This document shows, piece by piece, positions 6,504 to 15,321 of a DNA stretch of 16,465 nt (positions are counted from its first letter, which is position 1; each line of letters opens with the position of its first letter). The notes below the pieces were generated by a model, which was not told the origin of the DNA, made no database searches, and saw nothing but the letters and a program-made list of their open reading frames with translations. This DNA comes from an uncultured Eubacterium sp. (lineage in GTDB: Bacteria; Bacillota; Clostridia; Lachnospirales; Lachnospiraceae). A program made the translations under genes and the position numbers. Location: contig CAKRKO010000061.1 of the NCBI GenBank assembly GCA_934358495.1, positions 1-16,465 of the forward strand. The letters are read 5' to 3'.

Positions 6504-6767
6504 TCAGGCATCTACTACCAGATAACGTCCATCCGGAAGTTTAAACACTTCGTCTGCCTGCTCCAGTTCTTCTTTACTCATGCCGGAAATATCTGCTCCG
6601 GTCTCGTCAAAGTACTCCCGTACTTCTTTGAGGTTTTTGCATACTGCTGCCATGCACATATCCAGAAAATCTTCTGCCTCTTCCGGTGTCTCTGCTACTT
6701 TCTCCGGAAAAAGTTTTAACTGATCTTTTAAAAATGTTTCAATACATACTTTATCGTATTCGCCCAT
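6504..6767 (-). CDS. Small acidic conserved protein of unknown function
   Basis: An 87-residue acidic, mostly helical soluble protein with no signal peptide or membrane segment. Its pattern is MGEYDK at the start, then PEKVAETPEEAEDFLDMC, KEVREYFDETGADISGM and a C-terminal LPDGRYLVVDA. It resembles small uncharacterised proteins I recall from Lachnospiraceae genomes; I do not know its function. The ATG at 6767 is preferred over the one at 6782, because GGAG (6780-6777) overlaps that first ATG and stands 9 nt before the second. The reading is supported by the fitting ribosome binding site and the promoter upstream. The gene stands alone between maf and the lipoprotein gene. Confidence 0.72.
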   Translation of the reverse strand: MGEYDKVCIETFLKDQLKLFPEKVAETPEEAEDFLDMCMAAVCKNLKEVREYFDETGADISGMSKEELEQADEVFKLPDGRYLVVDA

Positions 6768-6852
6768 GGTACTGTTCTCCATTTCAAAATTTTCGTTTTT
6801 TCATGTGAAATGATGCTTTTTCATCCTAACAGGACAAAACACCGTTATTTTT

Positions 6853-6881
6853 AATATACCATTGTTGTATCTTTCTCGCAA
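6853..6881 (-). promoter_or_regulatory. Sigma-A type promoter of the small conserved gene
   Basis: On the minus strand, TTGCGA (6881-6876) and TATATT (6858-6853) are spaced 17 bp apart. They lie between the maf stop and the small gene, so the latter has its own promoter even if the addBA-maf transcript also reads into it. I see no clear terminator after maf. Confidence 0.6.
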
Positions 6882-6896
6882 CCGGAAATAGTCCTT

Positions 6897-7457
6897 CTAG
6901 TTTTTTAGTTCATGATATAACCGTGCAATTGGTAAACCAACCACATTGTTATAATCACCGTGGATTTCACGGACATACAGACCTCCCCTGCCCTGAATTC
7001 CGTAAGAACCGGCCTTGTCCATCGGCTCTCCGGTGGTCACGTACTGATCAATCTCTTCTTCTGTCATCGGATAAAAAACCACATCTGTTTTTTCAAAAAA
7101 GCAATGCACGTCTTCTGTTCGGTTTTCTCTTTTCCAGATGCAGACCCCGGTATACACCTGATGTTTATTGCCCTGCAGCATGCGGAGCATCTGTTTTGCG
7201 TCTTTTGCATCCTTCGGTTTGCCAAGGATTTTCTGGTCATAGACTACAACTGTATCTGCGCCAATAATCCATGCATCTCCCTCGGTTTTTTCTGCAATTT
7301 CCGCTGCTTTCTGCTGCGCCAGCTCCATAACAGCTTGCTCCGGCAACACTTCTGTAATTTTTTCTTCTCCCTGTGACGGGCATACTTCAAATTCCAGTCC
7401 CATCTGTGACAGCAGTTCGCGCCGTCTCGGAGAGGCTGATGCTAAAATAATTTTCAT
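6897..7457 (-). CDS. maf: Maf-family nucleoside triphosphate pyrophosphatase (dTTP/UTP type)
   Basis: A 186-residue Maf/HAM1-fold enzyme that hydrolyses non-canonical or excess nucleoside triphosphates, by family dTTP, UTP and modified relatives, to the monophosphate. It shows the N-terminal ILASASPRRRELL motif, IGADTVV, LGKPKDAKDAKQML, GNKHQVYTGV and GEPMDKAGSYGIQG, the last typical of the YhdE/Bacillus Maf subgroup. The ATG at 7457 starts the conserved MKIILAS and lies 9 nt after GGAG; the upstream in-frame TTG (7472) and ATG (7463) overlap or crowd that site. It follows addA by 36 bp and is probably the last gene of the same operon. Maf was first linked to septum formation, but the pyrophosphatase role is better supported. 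Confidence 0.95.
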   Translation of the reverse strand: MKIILASASPRRRELLSQMGLEFEVCPSQGEEKITEVLPEQAVMELAQQKAAEIAEKTEGDAWIIGADTVVVYDQKILGKPKDAKDAKQMLRMLQGNKHQVYTGVCIWKRENRTEDVHCFFEKTDVVFYPMTEEEIDQYVTTGEPMDKAGSYGIQGRGGLYVREIHGDYNNVVGLPIARLYHELKN

Positions 7458-7493
7458 ATACATGTTCTCCAATTCAATAACTGCACATATTTT

Positions 7494-10400
7494 TTATGAA
7501 AGCCTAATCGTCTCTTCCAACGCAAAGGAATAGATCAAAATCTCCTTCACCGGCTTTCCATCTCCAAATCTGCTCAATGCATCCGCATAAAGTTCCAGCT
7601 GTTTTTTGTAGCGGCGCACCAGCTCCTGCGCATTGTCCACCCGATCTGTCTTGTAATCCAGAAGTACAATGTCATCCGCTTCTTCCCAGAATACATCGAT
7701 AATACCCTGAATCAGCACCTCTTCCTCCAGGCGGCTCTCCTCCCAGACCAGATTTGCCGGAACGGACATTACAAATGGTTTTTCACGTTGCAGTGTGTCT
7801 GCCTGCGCTGCCATCCGCATTCGTTTTGCAGTATCACTCTGCAAAAATCCAAGTAACTGTCTCCAGTTCAATCGTTTTGCATCTGCTTCCTGCATACGTC
7901 CAAGTGCACAAAATGCGTCAATCTGCTGTTTTACAAAATACAGGCCCCGTTTTTCTTCCATAAAATCCGGAAGTTCTGCAAAATCCAGACATTCCAGAAA
8001 ACGGTGCACCATTGTTCCATACAATGCACCTGCATTTTCCCTGGCTTCCTGCACAAACCGTGGCAGATACGGGGAAACAAGTTCCTGCGGAAATAATGGT
8101 TCCGCTGTATTCAGGATCTGATTCTCTGATTCACTGCGTTCTTCCATGGCCCGATGCTTGAGTTCAGATACCGACACTTTCTGCTTGTGTTTTCTTTCCT
8201 CCAGCCAGGCATACTCCCAGTCAAACCGATCCGTCAGCTTCTGCATCTCTTCTTTTGACACATCCTGCAGTGCTTCCAGCAGATTTCTGTGCTGCTCTGC
8301 CGCATCATGCAACTGCCGCTGCTGTTCGGAAAGCATCAGTTCCTCATCCCAGATTGTATAGTCATAGGCTCCATTTTCCATGCCAAGCACCGGCAGTACC
8401 CAGTCCCAGTAACATCCCGCATCGTATCGTGTCGAAAACGGTACTTTTTCATCCCTGTTGTATCCATAGAACTGTCCTTCTTCCGGAAGTTTGCAGCTTC
8501 CCGCAAGGATCAGTTTTTCCTTTGCTCGAGTCAGTGCCACGTAAAGCACACGCAGTTCCTCCCCAAGATTTTCCCGCTTGGCTTCCATGGCAAAAATCTG
8601 GTGAATCAAAGTATTTGCCTTGGTGCGTTTTTCGCAATCATACCACTTCAGACCGATACCAAACTCCGGGTGAAAGATCATGTTGCTGTTCAGATCCTGC
8701 TCGTTGAATTTTTTTCCCATTCCGCAGACAAATACCACAGGGAACTCCAGACCTTTGCTCTTGTGGATACTCATCAGACGAACTGCATTTTCCTGTTCAC
8801 TGATAATTTCTGCCTCGCCGTAATCGATATCATATTTCATCAGCCGGTCAATATAGCGTATAAAATGAAACAGCCCATGATAGCTCGTCTGCTCATAAGC
8901 TACTGCTTTTTCCATCAACATATCAAGGTTAGCCCGGCGCTGTTCCCCGGCCGGAAGTGCTGTCACATAATTTCGATAGCCGCTCTCATCCAAAATTTCC
9001 TGCAGCAGTCTGTGGATCGGCGTATATGGAATGCGTCGGCGAAACTTCTGAAGCATTTCCTGAAATGCACAGATTTTTTCTGCCAGATGCTGCGTCTGCT
9101 CCACACACTGATAAAATGGCATATTCGGATATTCTGCCCGAATCTGCGCCAGTTCATCCGAGGTAAATTTTCCAAAATAGGATTTCATCACCGCCGCCAG
9201 TGGAATATCCTGACACGGATTATCCAGCACACGAAGCAATGACAACACCGTTTGCACTTCTGTCGCTGAAAAATATCCCGTTTTAGATGATACGATCAGT
9301 GGAATTCCTTCCTGTTCAAACACCTTCTGATAGGTCTCCGCCCAACCGGACATAGATCGCAGTAAAATTACGATATCTTTATAGGTAAGTCCCGGCAGTT
9401 TCTGCTGTTCAACCATCTGTCGGATCCGACCTGCCACCGCAAAAGCTTCCTGCTCTCTTCGATCTGTGCTTCCGCCATCCGCCGGAACCAGTAGAAGTTC
9501 CGGTTTGCAACATGCCGCATCTTCATATTCGGGATAATCCGCGCCCGCGTACAAAGCCGCTTCCGCATCATAACCAACGTTTCCGAGATCTGCCGCCATC
9601 AATGGATAGAAAATATCATTAACCGCATCTACAACCTCCCTGCGGCTTCGGAAATTCCGGTGCAGATCAATGCGCTGCCGGCTGCTCTCTTCCGTGGAAA
9701 AGCGTTCATATTTTTCCATAAAAAGCTCTGGTCTGGCCAGTCGGAAACGGTAAATACTCTGTTTTACATCACCAACCATAAACAGGTTTTCATGTCCGTT
9801 CTTCACACCCGAAACCGCCGTCAGAAGTGTTTCCTGCACATAGTTGCTGTCCTGATACTCATCGATCATAACCTCTTTGAACTGCTGCTGATACTCCAAT
9901 GCGGTCTCCGTCAGTTCTTTTGTCTCAGGATCCACCAGCACCCGCAGGGCATTGTGCTCCACATCGGAAAAATCCATCATATTTTTCAGCTGTTTTTCCT
10001 GATAAAAACGTTTTGCAAAGGCCTGCGTCACCGTCACCAGCATCCGCACCATCTCAGAAGTCTGATTCAGTCTCTCCAACTGTATTTCTAACGGTGTGGC
10101 AAAGATTGTTTTTTTCCATTTGTCCACCTGTTTCTTCATGCGGTCGCGCCCGGACATGACAGCCTCTTTCTTCTGCTCACTGCCCTCGTATTTTCTGGCA
10201 CTTCCGATATTTTTAAATTTAATCCCGGACAGAACTTCCTGCCACTGGGAATAATGTGTAAACTCTGCCAATCTGCGCAGCTGGCACAGATCATCCTGAA
10301 TGGATGCCTCATACATATACGGTCCATCTGCTTCCTGGGTCAGTTCCAACAGTTCTTCATGCGCACGGATCAGATCCCCGATCCGCACTTTCATGTAAGC

Positions 10401-11051
10401 CAGAAAATCCTGCACCCACGTTTTTTGCTCCAGTTCTGTCTCATCCGCTGCCTCATACTGCTGCACGCAGGAAACCAGCCATTCCTCCGGCCACGGATAA
10501 CTCTCGGAATAATCATATAGTTTCAGCACCATTTCCTTGATCTGCAGATCGTCCTTCGCTCTGGAATAACTATCTGCAAACCGTAGAAACTCCGGATCTG
10601 CTATTTCGTAAAACTCTTCCAGAACCGCCTCGCAGACATCTTCCCGCAGCAGTTTTAACTCGCCCTCATCTGCGATACGAAATCCCGGTTCCAAATCGAT
10701 TTTATGAAAATGATCCCGCAAAATCCGGATGCAGAAACTGTCAATGGTAGTGATCTGTGCATTGTGTACCAGGGTCAGCTGCCGCTGCAAATGCTGATTG
10801 TAAGGATCCTTCTCCAGCGCCGCCTCAATGGCTGCGCCAACACGCTCCCGCATTTCCGCCGCTGCCGCATTCGTAAACGTCACAACCAACAGCCGGTCGA
10901 TATCCATCGGATCCGTCTCATCGGTCACCATGGAAATAATACGCTGAACCAGCACCGCTGTTTTTCCGGAACCGGCAGCCGCAGAGACAAGCAGGCTCCG
11001 ATTTCTCAGATTGATGACTTTTTCCTGTTCTTTTGTCCACCTAACGCTCAT
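7494..11051 (-). CDS. addA: ATP-dependent helicase/nuclease subunit A (AddA)
   Basis: A UvrD/Rep-like helicase with a RecB-type nuclease, 1185 residues; with AddB it resects DNA double-strand breaks and loads RecA after Chi recognition. Helicase motifs in order are AGSGKT (Walker A, about 26-31), TFTNAAAAEMRER, DEYQDSN (Walker B), GDVKQSIYRFR, HRNFRSR, MSIHKSKGLEFPVV and LYVALTRAKEKL. The nuclease has VHRFLE, GIID (D1119), LLDYKTD (D1132, K1134) and a Q-x-x-x-Y motif after it. Length is near the family norm of about 1200. The start is ATG at 11051, 8 nt after a full AAGGAGG; the open frame extending further upstream is only a shadow of addB. The start overlaps the addB stop by 11 bp, which suggests translational coupling. 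Confidence 0.97.
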   Translation of the reverse strand: MSVRWTKEQEKVINLRNRSLLVSAAAGSGKTAVLVQRIISMVTDETDPMDIDRLLVVTFTNAAAAEMRERVGAAIEAALEKDPYNQHLQRQLTLVHNAQITTIDSFCIRILRDHFHKIDLEPGFRIADEGELKLLREDVCEAVLEEFYEIADPEFLRFADSYSRAKDDLQIKEMVLKLYDYSESYPWPEEWLVSCVQQYEAADETELEQKTWVQDFLAYMKVRIGDLIRAHEELLELTQEADGPYMYEASIQDDLCQLRRLAEFTHYSQWQEVLSGIKFKNIGSARKYEGSEQKKEAVMSGRDRMKKQVDKWKKTIFATPLEIQLERLNQTSEMVRMLVTVTQAFAKRFYQEKQLKNMMDFSDVEHNALRVLVDPETKELTETALEYQQQFKEVMIDEYQDSNYVQETLLTAVSGVKNGHENLFMVGDVKQSIYRFRLARPELFMEKYERFSTEESSRQRIDLHRNFRSRREVVDAVNDIFYPLMAADLGNVGYDAEAALYAGADYPEYEDAACCKPELLLVPADGGSTDRREQEAFAVAGRIRQMVEQQKLPGLTYKDIVILLRSMSGWAETYQKVFEQEGIPLIVSSKTGYFSATEVQTVLSLLRVLDNPCQDIPLAAVMKSYFGKFTSDELAQIRAEYPNMPFYQCVEQTQHLAEKICAFQEMLQKFRRRIPYTPIHRLLQEILDESGYRNYVTALPAGEQRRANLDMLMEKAVAYEQTSYHGLFHFIRYIDRLMKYDIDYGEAEIISEQENAVRLMSIHKSKGLEFPVVFVCGMGKKFNEQDLNSNMIFHPEFGIGLKWYDCEKRTKANTLIHQIFAMEAKRENLGEELRVLYVALTRAKEKLILAGSCKLPEEGQFYGYNRDEKVPFSTRYDAGCYWDWVLPVLGMENGAYDYTIWDEELMLSEQQRQLHDAAEQHRNLLEALQDVSKEEMQKLTDRFDWEYAWLEERKHKQKVSVSELKHRAMEERSESENQILNTAEPLFPQELVSPYLPRFVQEARENAGALYGTMVHRFLECLDFAELPDFMEEKRGLYFVKQQIDAFCALGRMQEADAKRLNWRQLLGFLQSDTAKRMRMAAQADTLQREKPFVMSVPANLVWEESRLEEEVLIQGIIDVFWEEADDIVLLDYKTDRVDNAQELVRRYKKQLELYADALSRFGDGKPVKEILIYSFALEETIRLS

Positions 11052-14000
11052 CCGACTGACCTCCTTCCCGGTAAATATCACTCCAGATTTCCTCTTCCTG
11101 CAATTTTTTATTTTTCTGGTAACGATACCCCTCAATCTTCGGATCAAAACCGCACACACTGTGATACGGACAATAGTCACATCCGGTTTTCGTTTCCATC
11201 TGATACGGGCGGATATTGATATCTCCCTCCAGAATCTGCTCCGCCGCCGCACAAATCCTTCGGTTCACAAAAGACGTCAGGGCATGGAAATCTATTCTGG
11301 TGGCTCCTGAAGTGCCCCGTTTGCTGACGGTTCCATCTTTTTTCAGTGTCAGCGGAATGACTTCTGATTTTCCCTGCAAGCCCACATCCATCTGCTCATA
11401 CGCTTTCTGCTCCAGACTGACCAGACCATTCAGACGCAGCTCACTTAAGATATTTTCCATAACCTTTTCTTCGTCCTCGCCATCCGCATCCACCATCGGA
11501 TCATCCATCCGATAATAAAAAATACCCGCCGGAACGATTTCTTTTCCCGGATGTGTCTTCTTTAGCTGCTCCATGGCTGCGTTCAGATACACCACAAGCT
11601 GCAACTGCTGTCCATAATAGAGATTCAACAGCTGAAACGTTGTTTTTCCGGATTTATAATCAATGATGCGGACATAGACAGCATCCTCTGTCTCCCAGGT
11701 GTCCATACGGTCAATTTTTCCCACCAGACGCATCTTGTGCTCCTCATCCAACATCATATTTTCCACATTCAATTCATTTACCTGCACAAAATCAACTTCA
11801 TATCCCGCCGGTCTGAAAGTTCCGTGCCGGATCTGTTCGGTCAACGCCCAGATGCTGCGCTTCATGATCCGGTAGATCCGCTCCAGCACATAAGCACTTC
11901 TGGTAGACTCCAGCAGCGACTCGTTCGGCATGGAAAGCACCGCATCCTGCATGGCTGCCTTCAGCAGATCTTCCTGTTGTGGTTCCGTTATAGAATACCA
12001 GTCATAGGATTTCTCCAAACTTTCACAATACCGCTGCAAAACTTCATGGAACATGCTTCCCATATCTAGCGCCGCAAAACTGTACGTCTCTCGTTCCGAT
12101 AATTTTAGTCCATATTCCAGAAAATGTGCATAAGCACAACGGGCAAATAATTCCAGACGTGTAACAGAATTTGTCAATACCGTTCCATACAGCTGTCGTG
12201 CGGTCTCAACTGCCAGCTCTTCCCCTGTAAACTGTGAAAACGCTGCCTCAAATAATTCCTTTACCACCGGTCCCCAGACCATTGAGCCGTCAAGATACCG
12301 GTGCAGTGCCTTCCAATCATCCGTTATCTCACCTTCCCTTGCCGCTGCCAGTCCGGTCAGATAAGCATCGAGACTGCTCTTAGGTGTCAGTGGTATAAAG
12401 GCTTTCCCCGCCTCAATTTCCTGCACAGAAAGCTCCGGGAACAATTTCTGCAGTGTTCCGATCAGATAAGACGGTCGTGACGCTTTTTGCTGCGTATCCA
12501 TCCGCGCATACGTCAGGTACAACGCCTCTGATGGCTTCGTCATATTCAGATACAGATAAAACCGTTGCAAAAAAGACTGCTCTCTGGCTGTTGGTGACAA
12601 CTGCAATTTCTGCTCCTCGATCAGTTCCCTGTCATACTGCGACAAGATACCACCGTTAGCCGTGCTTTTCGGAATCATACCATCGTTTACTCCAAGAAAA
12701 AACAGCACTTTAATACCTTCCAGACGGGTACGTTCAATGTCGCCCAGAATCACACAGTCCGCTCCCGGCGGAATCGCGCCAACCTTTGCCGATGTAAAAC
12801 CTTCCTCCAGCACGTCTGTATAATCCCGGACGGACAGTTTTTCCTCACCCAGCAGATCCACTAATTTGTCCAACAGGTCAATGACGATCTTGTAAATCTG
12901 GCGATACTGGGAGGCCAGCAGTTCTTCACCGGCTTCCTCAAAAATTTCCTGCTGTCCCTTCATCTGTTCTTCCAGATGTAACGCACAAAGTAACTCATAT
13001 AACGCCTTGGTCATATCAGATACGGTAACATCCTTTTCTGACGCTGCCTCATAAAACAGCTCTAGCATTTTCCAGAATCGTTCCCGCAGCTGATTTACTC
13101 GAGCCAATTCTGCCTGCAGTACTGACTCTTCCATTCGGATTCTCCCCACATGACGCATTGGTTTCAGGAACTTTTTCTTCCATTTGGAAGCACCACGGAT
13201 TCCACGGGCCAGCACATAGTTTTCCAGAAAATCAATGTCTGCCTCCGTAAATCCGGACAGACCTGTTCGCAAAAAGCGAAAAACACTTTCATAGGAAAAA
13301 TCTTTTTCCACAATTTCCAGTATCGCGCGAATCAGTTCAATGCATGGATGATACAAAATCGAAGTTTTCATATCCACAAAATACGGCATGTCATACCGCG
13401 AAAACACAGACTGCGCATATTTTTCATAGCATTCCACATCACCGCACACAATGGCACATTCACTGTAACGATAGTCACATTTTCGTATCAGTTCAGAAAT
13501 CTTCCATGCCGCAAATTCCAGTTCTTCCCGGGGTGCTGCCAGAGAATATACCTGCAGTTCTTCCTGACATTCTCCTTTATACTGCTGCATTCTCACCCGG
13601 AACAGGTTTTGTTCCAGATGCTGCAAAACCGGTGCTTTCGCTAATCGGCTCTGGGCTCCCGGCACCAGAAAAACAGGCTCTTCCAGTGGAAATTCCTCTT
13701 CCTGCGCCGCCCGCAACAACGCTGCCGTCATTTTCCGACTCATGTAAAACAGATCCTGAATGCCACGATCTGCCAACGGATCTTCCCTCACATCCAGTGT
13801 CACCGTCACATATATATCCCTCACCACATGCATGCAGCGATGCAGTAATTTTATCTGTACCGGAGTAAATCCGGTAAATCCGTCAAATACAAATACTGCA
13901 TCACGCAGCAGTTTTGAGTCATTCACAGCCTCTGCCAGCACATCCAGCACACGCTCCGCTGTCACATACTGTCCACGCATATACTGTTCAAAAGCAGCAT

Positions 14001-14484
14001 ACATCGTATGTACATCCGATAATTTATAATATAGATTCGATTCTGGTTTTAACTGATGTAAAAAGTCTTCCAGTTCCTCCACTGAAATATCGTACTGCAT
14101 TAGCTCAGAAATCATAGATTTCAGTTCATTGATATACCCCATTTTTCTGATATTTCCACGCAAAACGGTCAGGTCTTTTCCTTTTTCCTCTGCAATTTTG
14201 CGAAGTACCAGACTTTTTCCTGTCTCCTCCATCACTGTATTCTGAATGCCAAGTTCATCAAAAATACGGTAAGCCAGACGTTCAAAACTGACTACGTCAA
14301 TATTTACGATCACATGATTTTGGGAGCGACGCACCAATTCCCGCTGTGTCTGCATCGTAAACTGCTCCGGAACAATGACATAAAAATTGCGCCTGCGGTC
14401 TGCCTGCGCCATCTGAATGACTTTTTCATAAATATAAGTAGATTTTCCGCTGCCGGAATTTCCGTAAATCAGCTGTAAGGTCAT
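11041..14484 (-). CDS. addB: ATP-dependent helicase/nuclease subunit B (AddB)
   Basis: The AddA partner in the AddAB helicase-nuclease, 1147 residues, close to the usual size. It has an N-terminal Walker A GNSGSGKS (about 9-16), an inactive helicase-like core, and a C-terminal RecB-type nuclease with RIIDYKSG. Four cysteines match the AddB iron-sulphur cluster: C783 in ARCAYAHFLEYG, and C1102-x2-C1105-x5-C1111 near the end, the same spacing as the Bacillus subtilis enzyme. The ATG is followed by the conserved LQLIYGNSGSGKS, so the start is secure, though AGGAG lies 14 nt upstream, further than usual. The TAG stop is inside the beginning of addA. It is 42 bp downstream of the DUF1847 gene. Confidence 0.96.
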   Translation of the reverse strand: MTLQLIYGNSGSGKSTYIYEKVIQMAQADRRRNFYVIVPEQFTMQTQRELVRRSQNHVIVNIDVVSFERLAYRIFDELGIQNTVMEETGKSLVLRKIAEEKGKDLTVLRGNIRKMGYINELKSMISELMQYDISVEELEDFLHQLKPESNLYYKLSDVHTMYAAFEQYMRGQYVTAERVLDVLAEAVNDSKLLRDAVFVFDGFTGFTPVQIKLLHRCMHVVRDIYVTVTLDVREDPLADRGIQDLFYMSRKMTAALLRAAQEEEFPLEEPVFLVPGAQSRLAKAPVLQHLEQNLFRVRMQQYKGECQEELQVYSLAAPREELEFAAWKISELIRKCDYRYSECAIVCGDVECYEKYAQSVFSRYDMPYFVDMKTSILYHPCIELIRAILEIVEKDFSYESVFRFLRTGLSGFTEADIDFLENYVLARGIRGASKWKKKFLKPMRHVGRIRMEESVLQAELARVNQLRERFWKMLELFYEAASEKDVTVSDMTKALYELLCALHLEEQMKGQQEIFEEAGEELLASQYRQIYKIVIDLLDKLVDLLGEEKLSVRDYTDVLEEGFTSAKVGAIPPGADCVILGDIERTRLEGIKVLFFLGVNDGMIPKSTANGGILSQYDRELIEEQKLQLSPTAREQSFLQRFYLYLNMTKPSEALYLTYARMDTQQKASRPSYLIGTLQKLFPELSVQEIEAGKAFIPLTPKSSLDAYLTGLAAAREGEITDDWKALHRYLDGSMVWGPVVKELFEAAFSQFTGEELAVETARQLYGTVLTNSVTRLELFARCAYAHFLEYGLKLSERETYSFAALDMGSMFHEVLQRYCESLEKSYDWYSITEPQQEDLLKAAMQDAVLSMPNESLLESTRSAYVLERIYRIMKRSIWALTEQIRHGTFRPAGYEVDFVQVNELNVENMMLDEEHKMRLVGKIDRMDTWETEDAVYVRIIDYKSGKTTFQLLNLYYGQQLQLVVYLNAAMEQLKKTHPGKEIVPAGIFYYRMDDPMVDADGEDEEKVMENILSELRLNGLVSLEQKAYEQMDVGLQGKSEVIPLTLKKDGTVSKRGTSGATRIDFHALTSFVNRRICAAAEQILEGDINIRPYQMETKTGCDYCPYHSVCGFDPKIEGYRYQKNKKLQEEEIWSDIYREGGQSDER

Positions 14485-14526
14485 GGTTTCTTTCTTTGCT
14501 CCTGTTCTTTTTCTTCTTATTTTTTA

Positions 14527-15171
14527 CTAATCCTGCGGATATAATTTATTATGATAATATCCATCCGCCGCATACAATGCTGCCACCGGATTATGGCCAA
14601 GCACACGGTCTTTTACGACAAGTGTTGTCGTCAGTCCTTCGGCATATTTATAAAACATGCTGTCGTGTCCCACGCATAATCCCATCACAATATTCAGATC
14701 CGTGTGCTCTGCATTCAACATCTTTGCCTGCAAAATCGGATTGCACATATTCACCCCCGTATTTTCGCAGGTTTTCGGAATACCAACTTCTGTTTTGCGC
14801 ACCGTGCCCGCCTTACAGGCCACACCGTATACTTCAAATCCATGACTGCGCAAAATATTGGTCAGCGTACGTGTCTCGCGAATCATTCCCACACAGGTAG
14901 CAATACCAATCTTTTTTGCGCCGATTCGCTTTGCAAATTCGATGGTTTCCTCCACACGGCACATCTGGCAGTAATAATCACTCTCCACGCCAGCTGCCGC
15001 AATTGTTACTTTTTTATTTTCTTCATCATCATATAAACGGATCACTTCGCCCAGCAGCTTTTCGTCCATACCGGTTGTCAGGCAGAATTCCGGATAGTAC
15101 TTATCCATTTTATTGCAATTTGTTACGCCACAGTCGACACAGCTGTGGTGTAACGGATTCTTTTCTCCCAT
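14527..15171 (-). CDS. DUF1847 Cys-rich predicted metal-binding protein
   Basis: A 214-residue soluble protein of the DUF1847 family, function unknown. It has eleven cysteines: C11-x2-C14-x4-C19 and C30 at the N-terminus, YYCQMC in the middle, then single ones in IATCVGM, VACKAG, PKTCEN, NMCNP and GLCVGHDS. The spread of Cys with glycine-rich Rossmann-like strands (KKIGIATCVGM, LNIVMGLCVGHD) suggests a metal or iron-sulphur centre; this is inference. The start is ATG at 15171, 8 nt after GGAGG; the ATG at 15186 contains that ribosome binding site. It is the first gene of the apparent DUF1847-addB-addA-maf operon. No convincing promoter was found between it and the terminator at 15221-15256, so it may rely on a weak one or on read-through. 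Confidence 0.88.
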   Translation of the reverse strand: MGEKNPLHHSCVDCGVTNCNKMDKYYPEFCLTTGMDEKLLGEVIRLYDDEENKKVTIAAAGVESDYYCQMCRVEETIEFAKRIGAKKIGIATCVGMIRETRTLTNILRSHGFEVYGVACKAGTVRKTEVGIPKTCENTGVNMCNPILQAKMLNAEHTDLNIVMGLCVGHDSMFYKYAEGLTTTLVVKDRVLGHNPVAALYAADGYYHNKLYPQD

Positions 15172-15214
15172 TTTATATTCCTCCATATTTTAACTCAGAC
15201 TGAGATAAACCCAC

Positions 15215-15256
15215 AAAAAAGTAAGATACCTTATCGTTTATTATAAGGTATCTTAC
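15215..15256 (-). terminator. Rho-independent terminator of the GH112 gene
   Basis: On the minus strand a 14-bp perfect stem (15256-15243 with 15234-15221, arm GTAAGATACCTTAT) closes an 8-nt loop and is followed by six T residues (15220-15215). It lies about 45 bp after the stop of the phosphorylase gene and separates it from the DUF1847 operon. Confidence 0.9.
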
Positions 15257-15289
15257 ACTTTTACGCTATTATTCTTTTGTAATATTTAA

Positions 15290-15321
15290 GTTTCGTACCA
15301 CTTAAATTTCATACCACTTAA
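15290..15321 (-). repeat. 16-bp tandem duplication across the GH112 stop codon
   Basis: Two 16-bp units (15290-15305 and 15306-15321) agree at 14 positions. The minus strand reads TTAAGTGGTATGAAAT then TTAAGTGGTACGAAAC. The stop codon TAA lies at the junction, so the second unit is untranslated. Confidence 0.75.

Noticed and set aside
8289..9242. A 317-codon plus-strand open frame opposite addA, with others opposite addA and addB
   Set aside because: They are antisense shadows of long, unmistakable genes. Their composition is atypical of proteins (Cys-, His-, Pro- and Ser-rich), and no ribosome binding site or domain is seen.
11052..11252. A 67-residue N-terminal extension of addA
   Set aside because: It lies inside addB, is Arg-rich nonsense, and the ATG at 11051 has a full AAGGAGG at ideal spacing.
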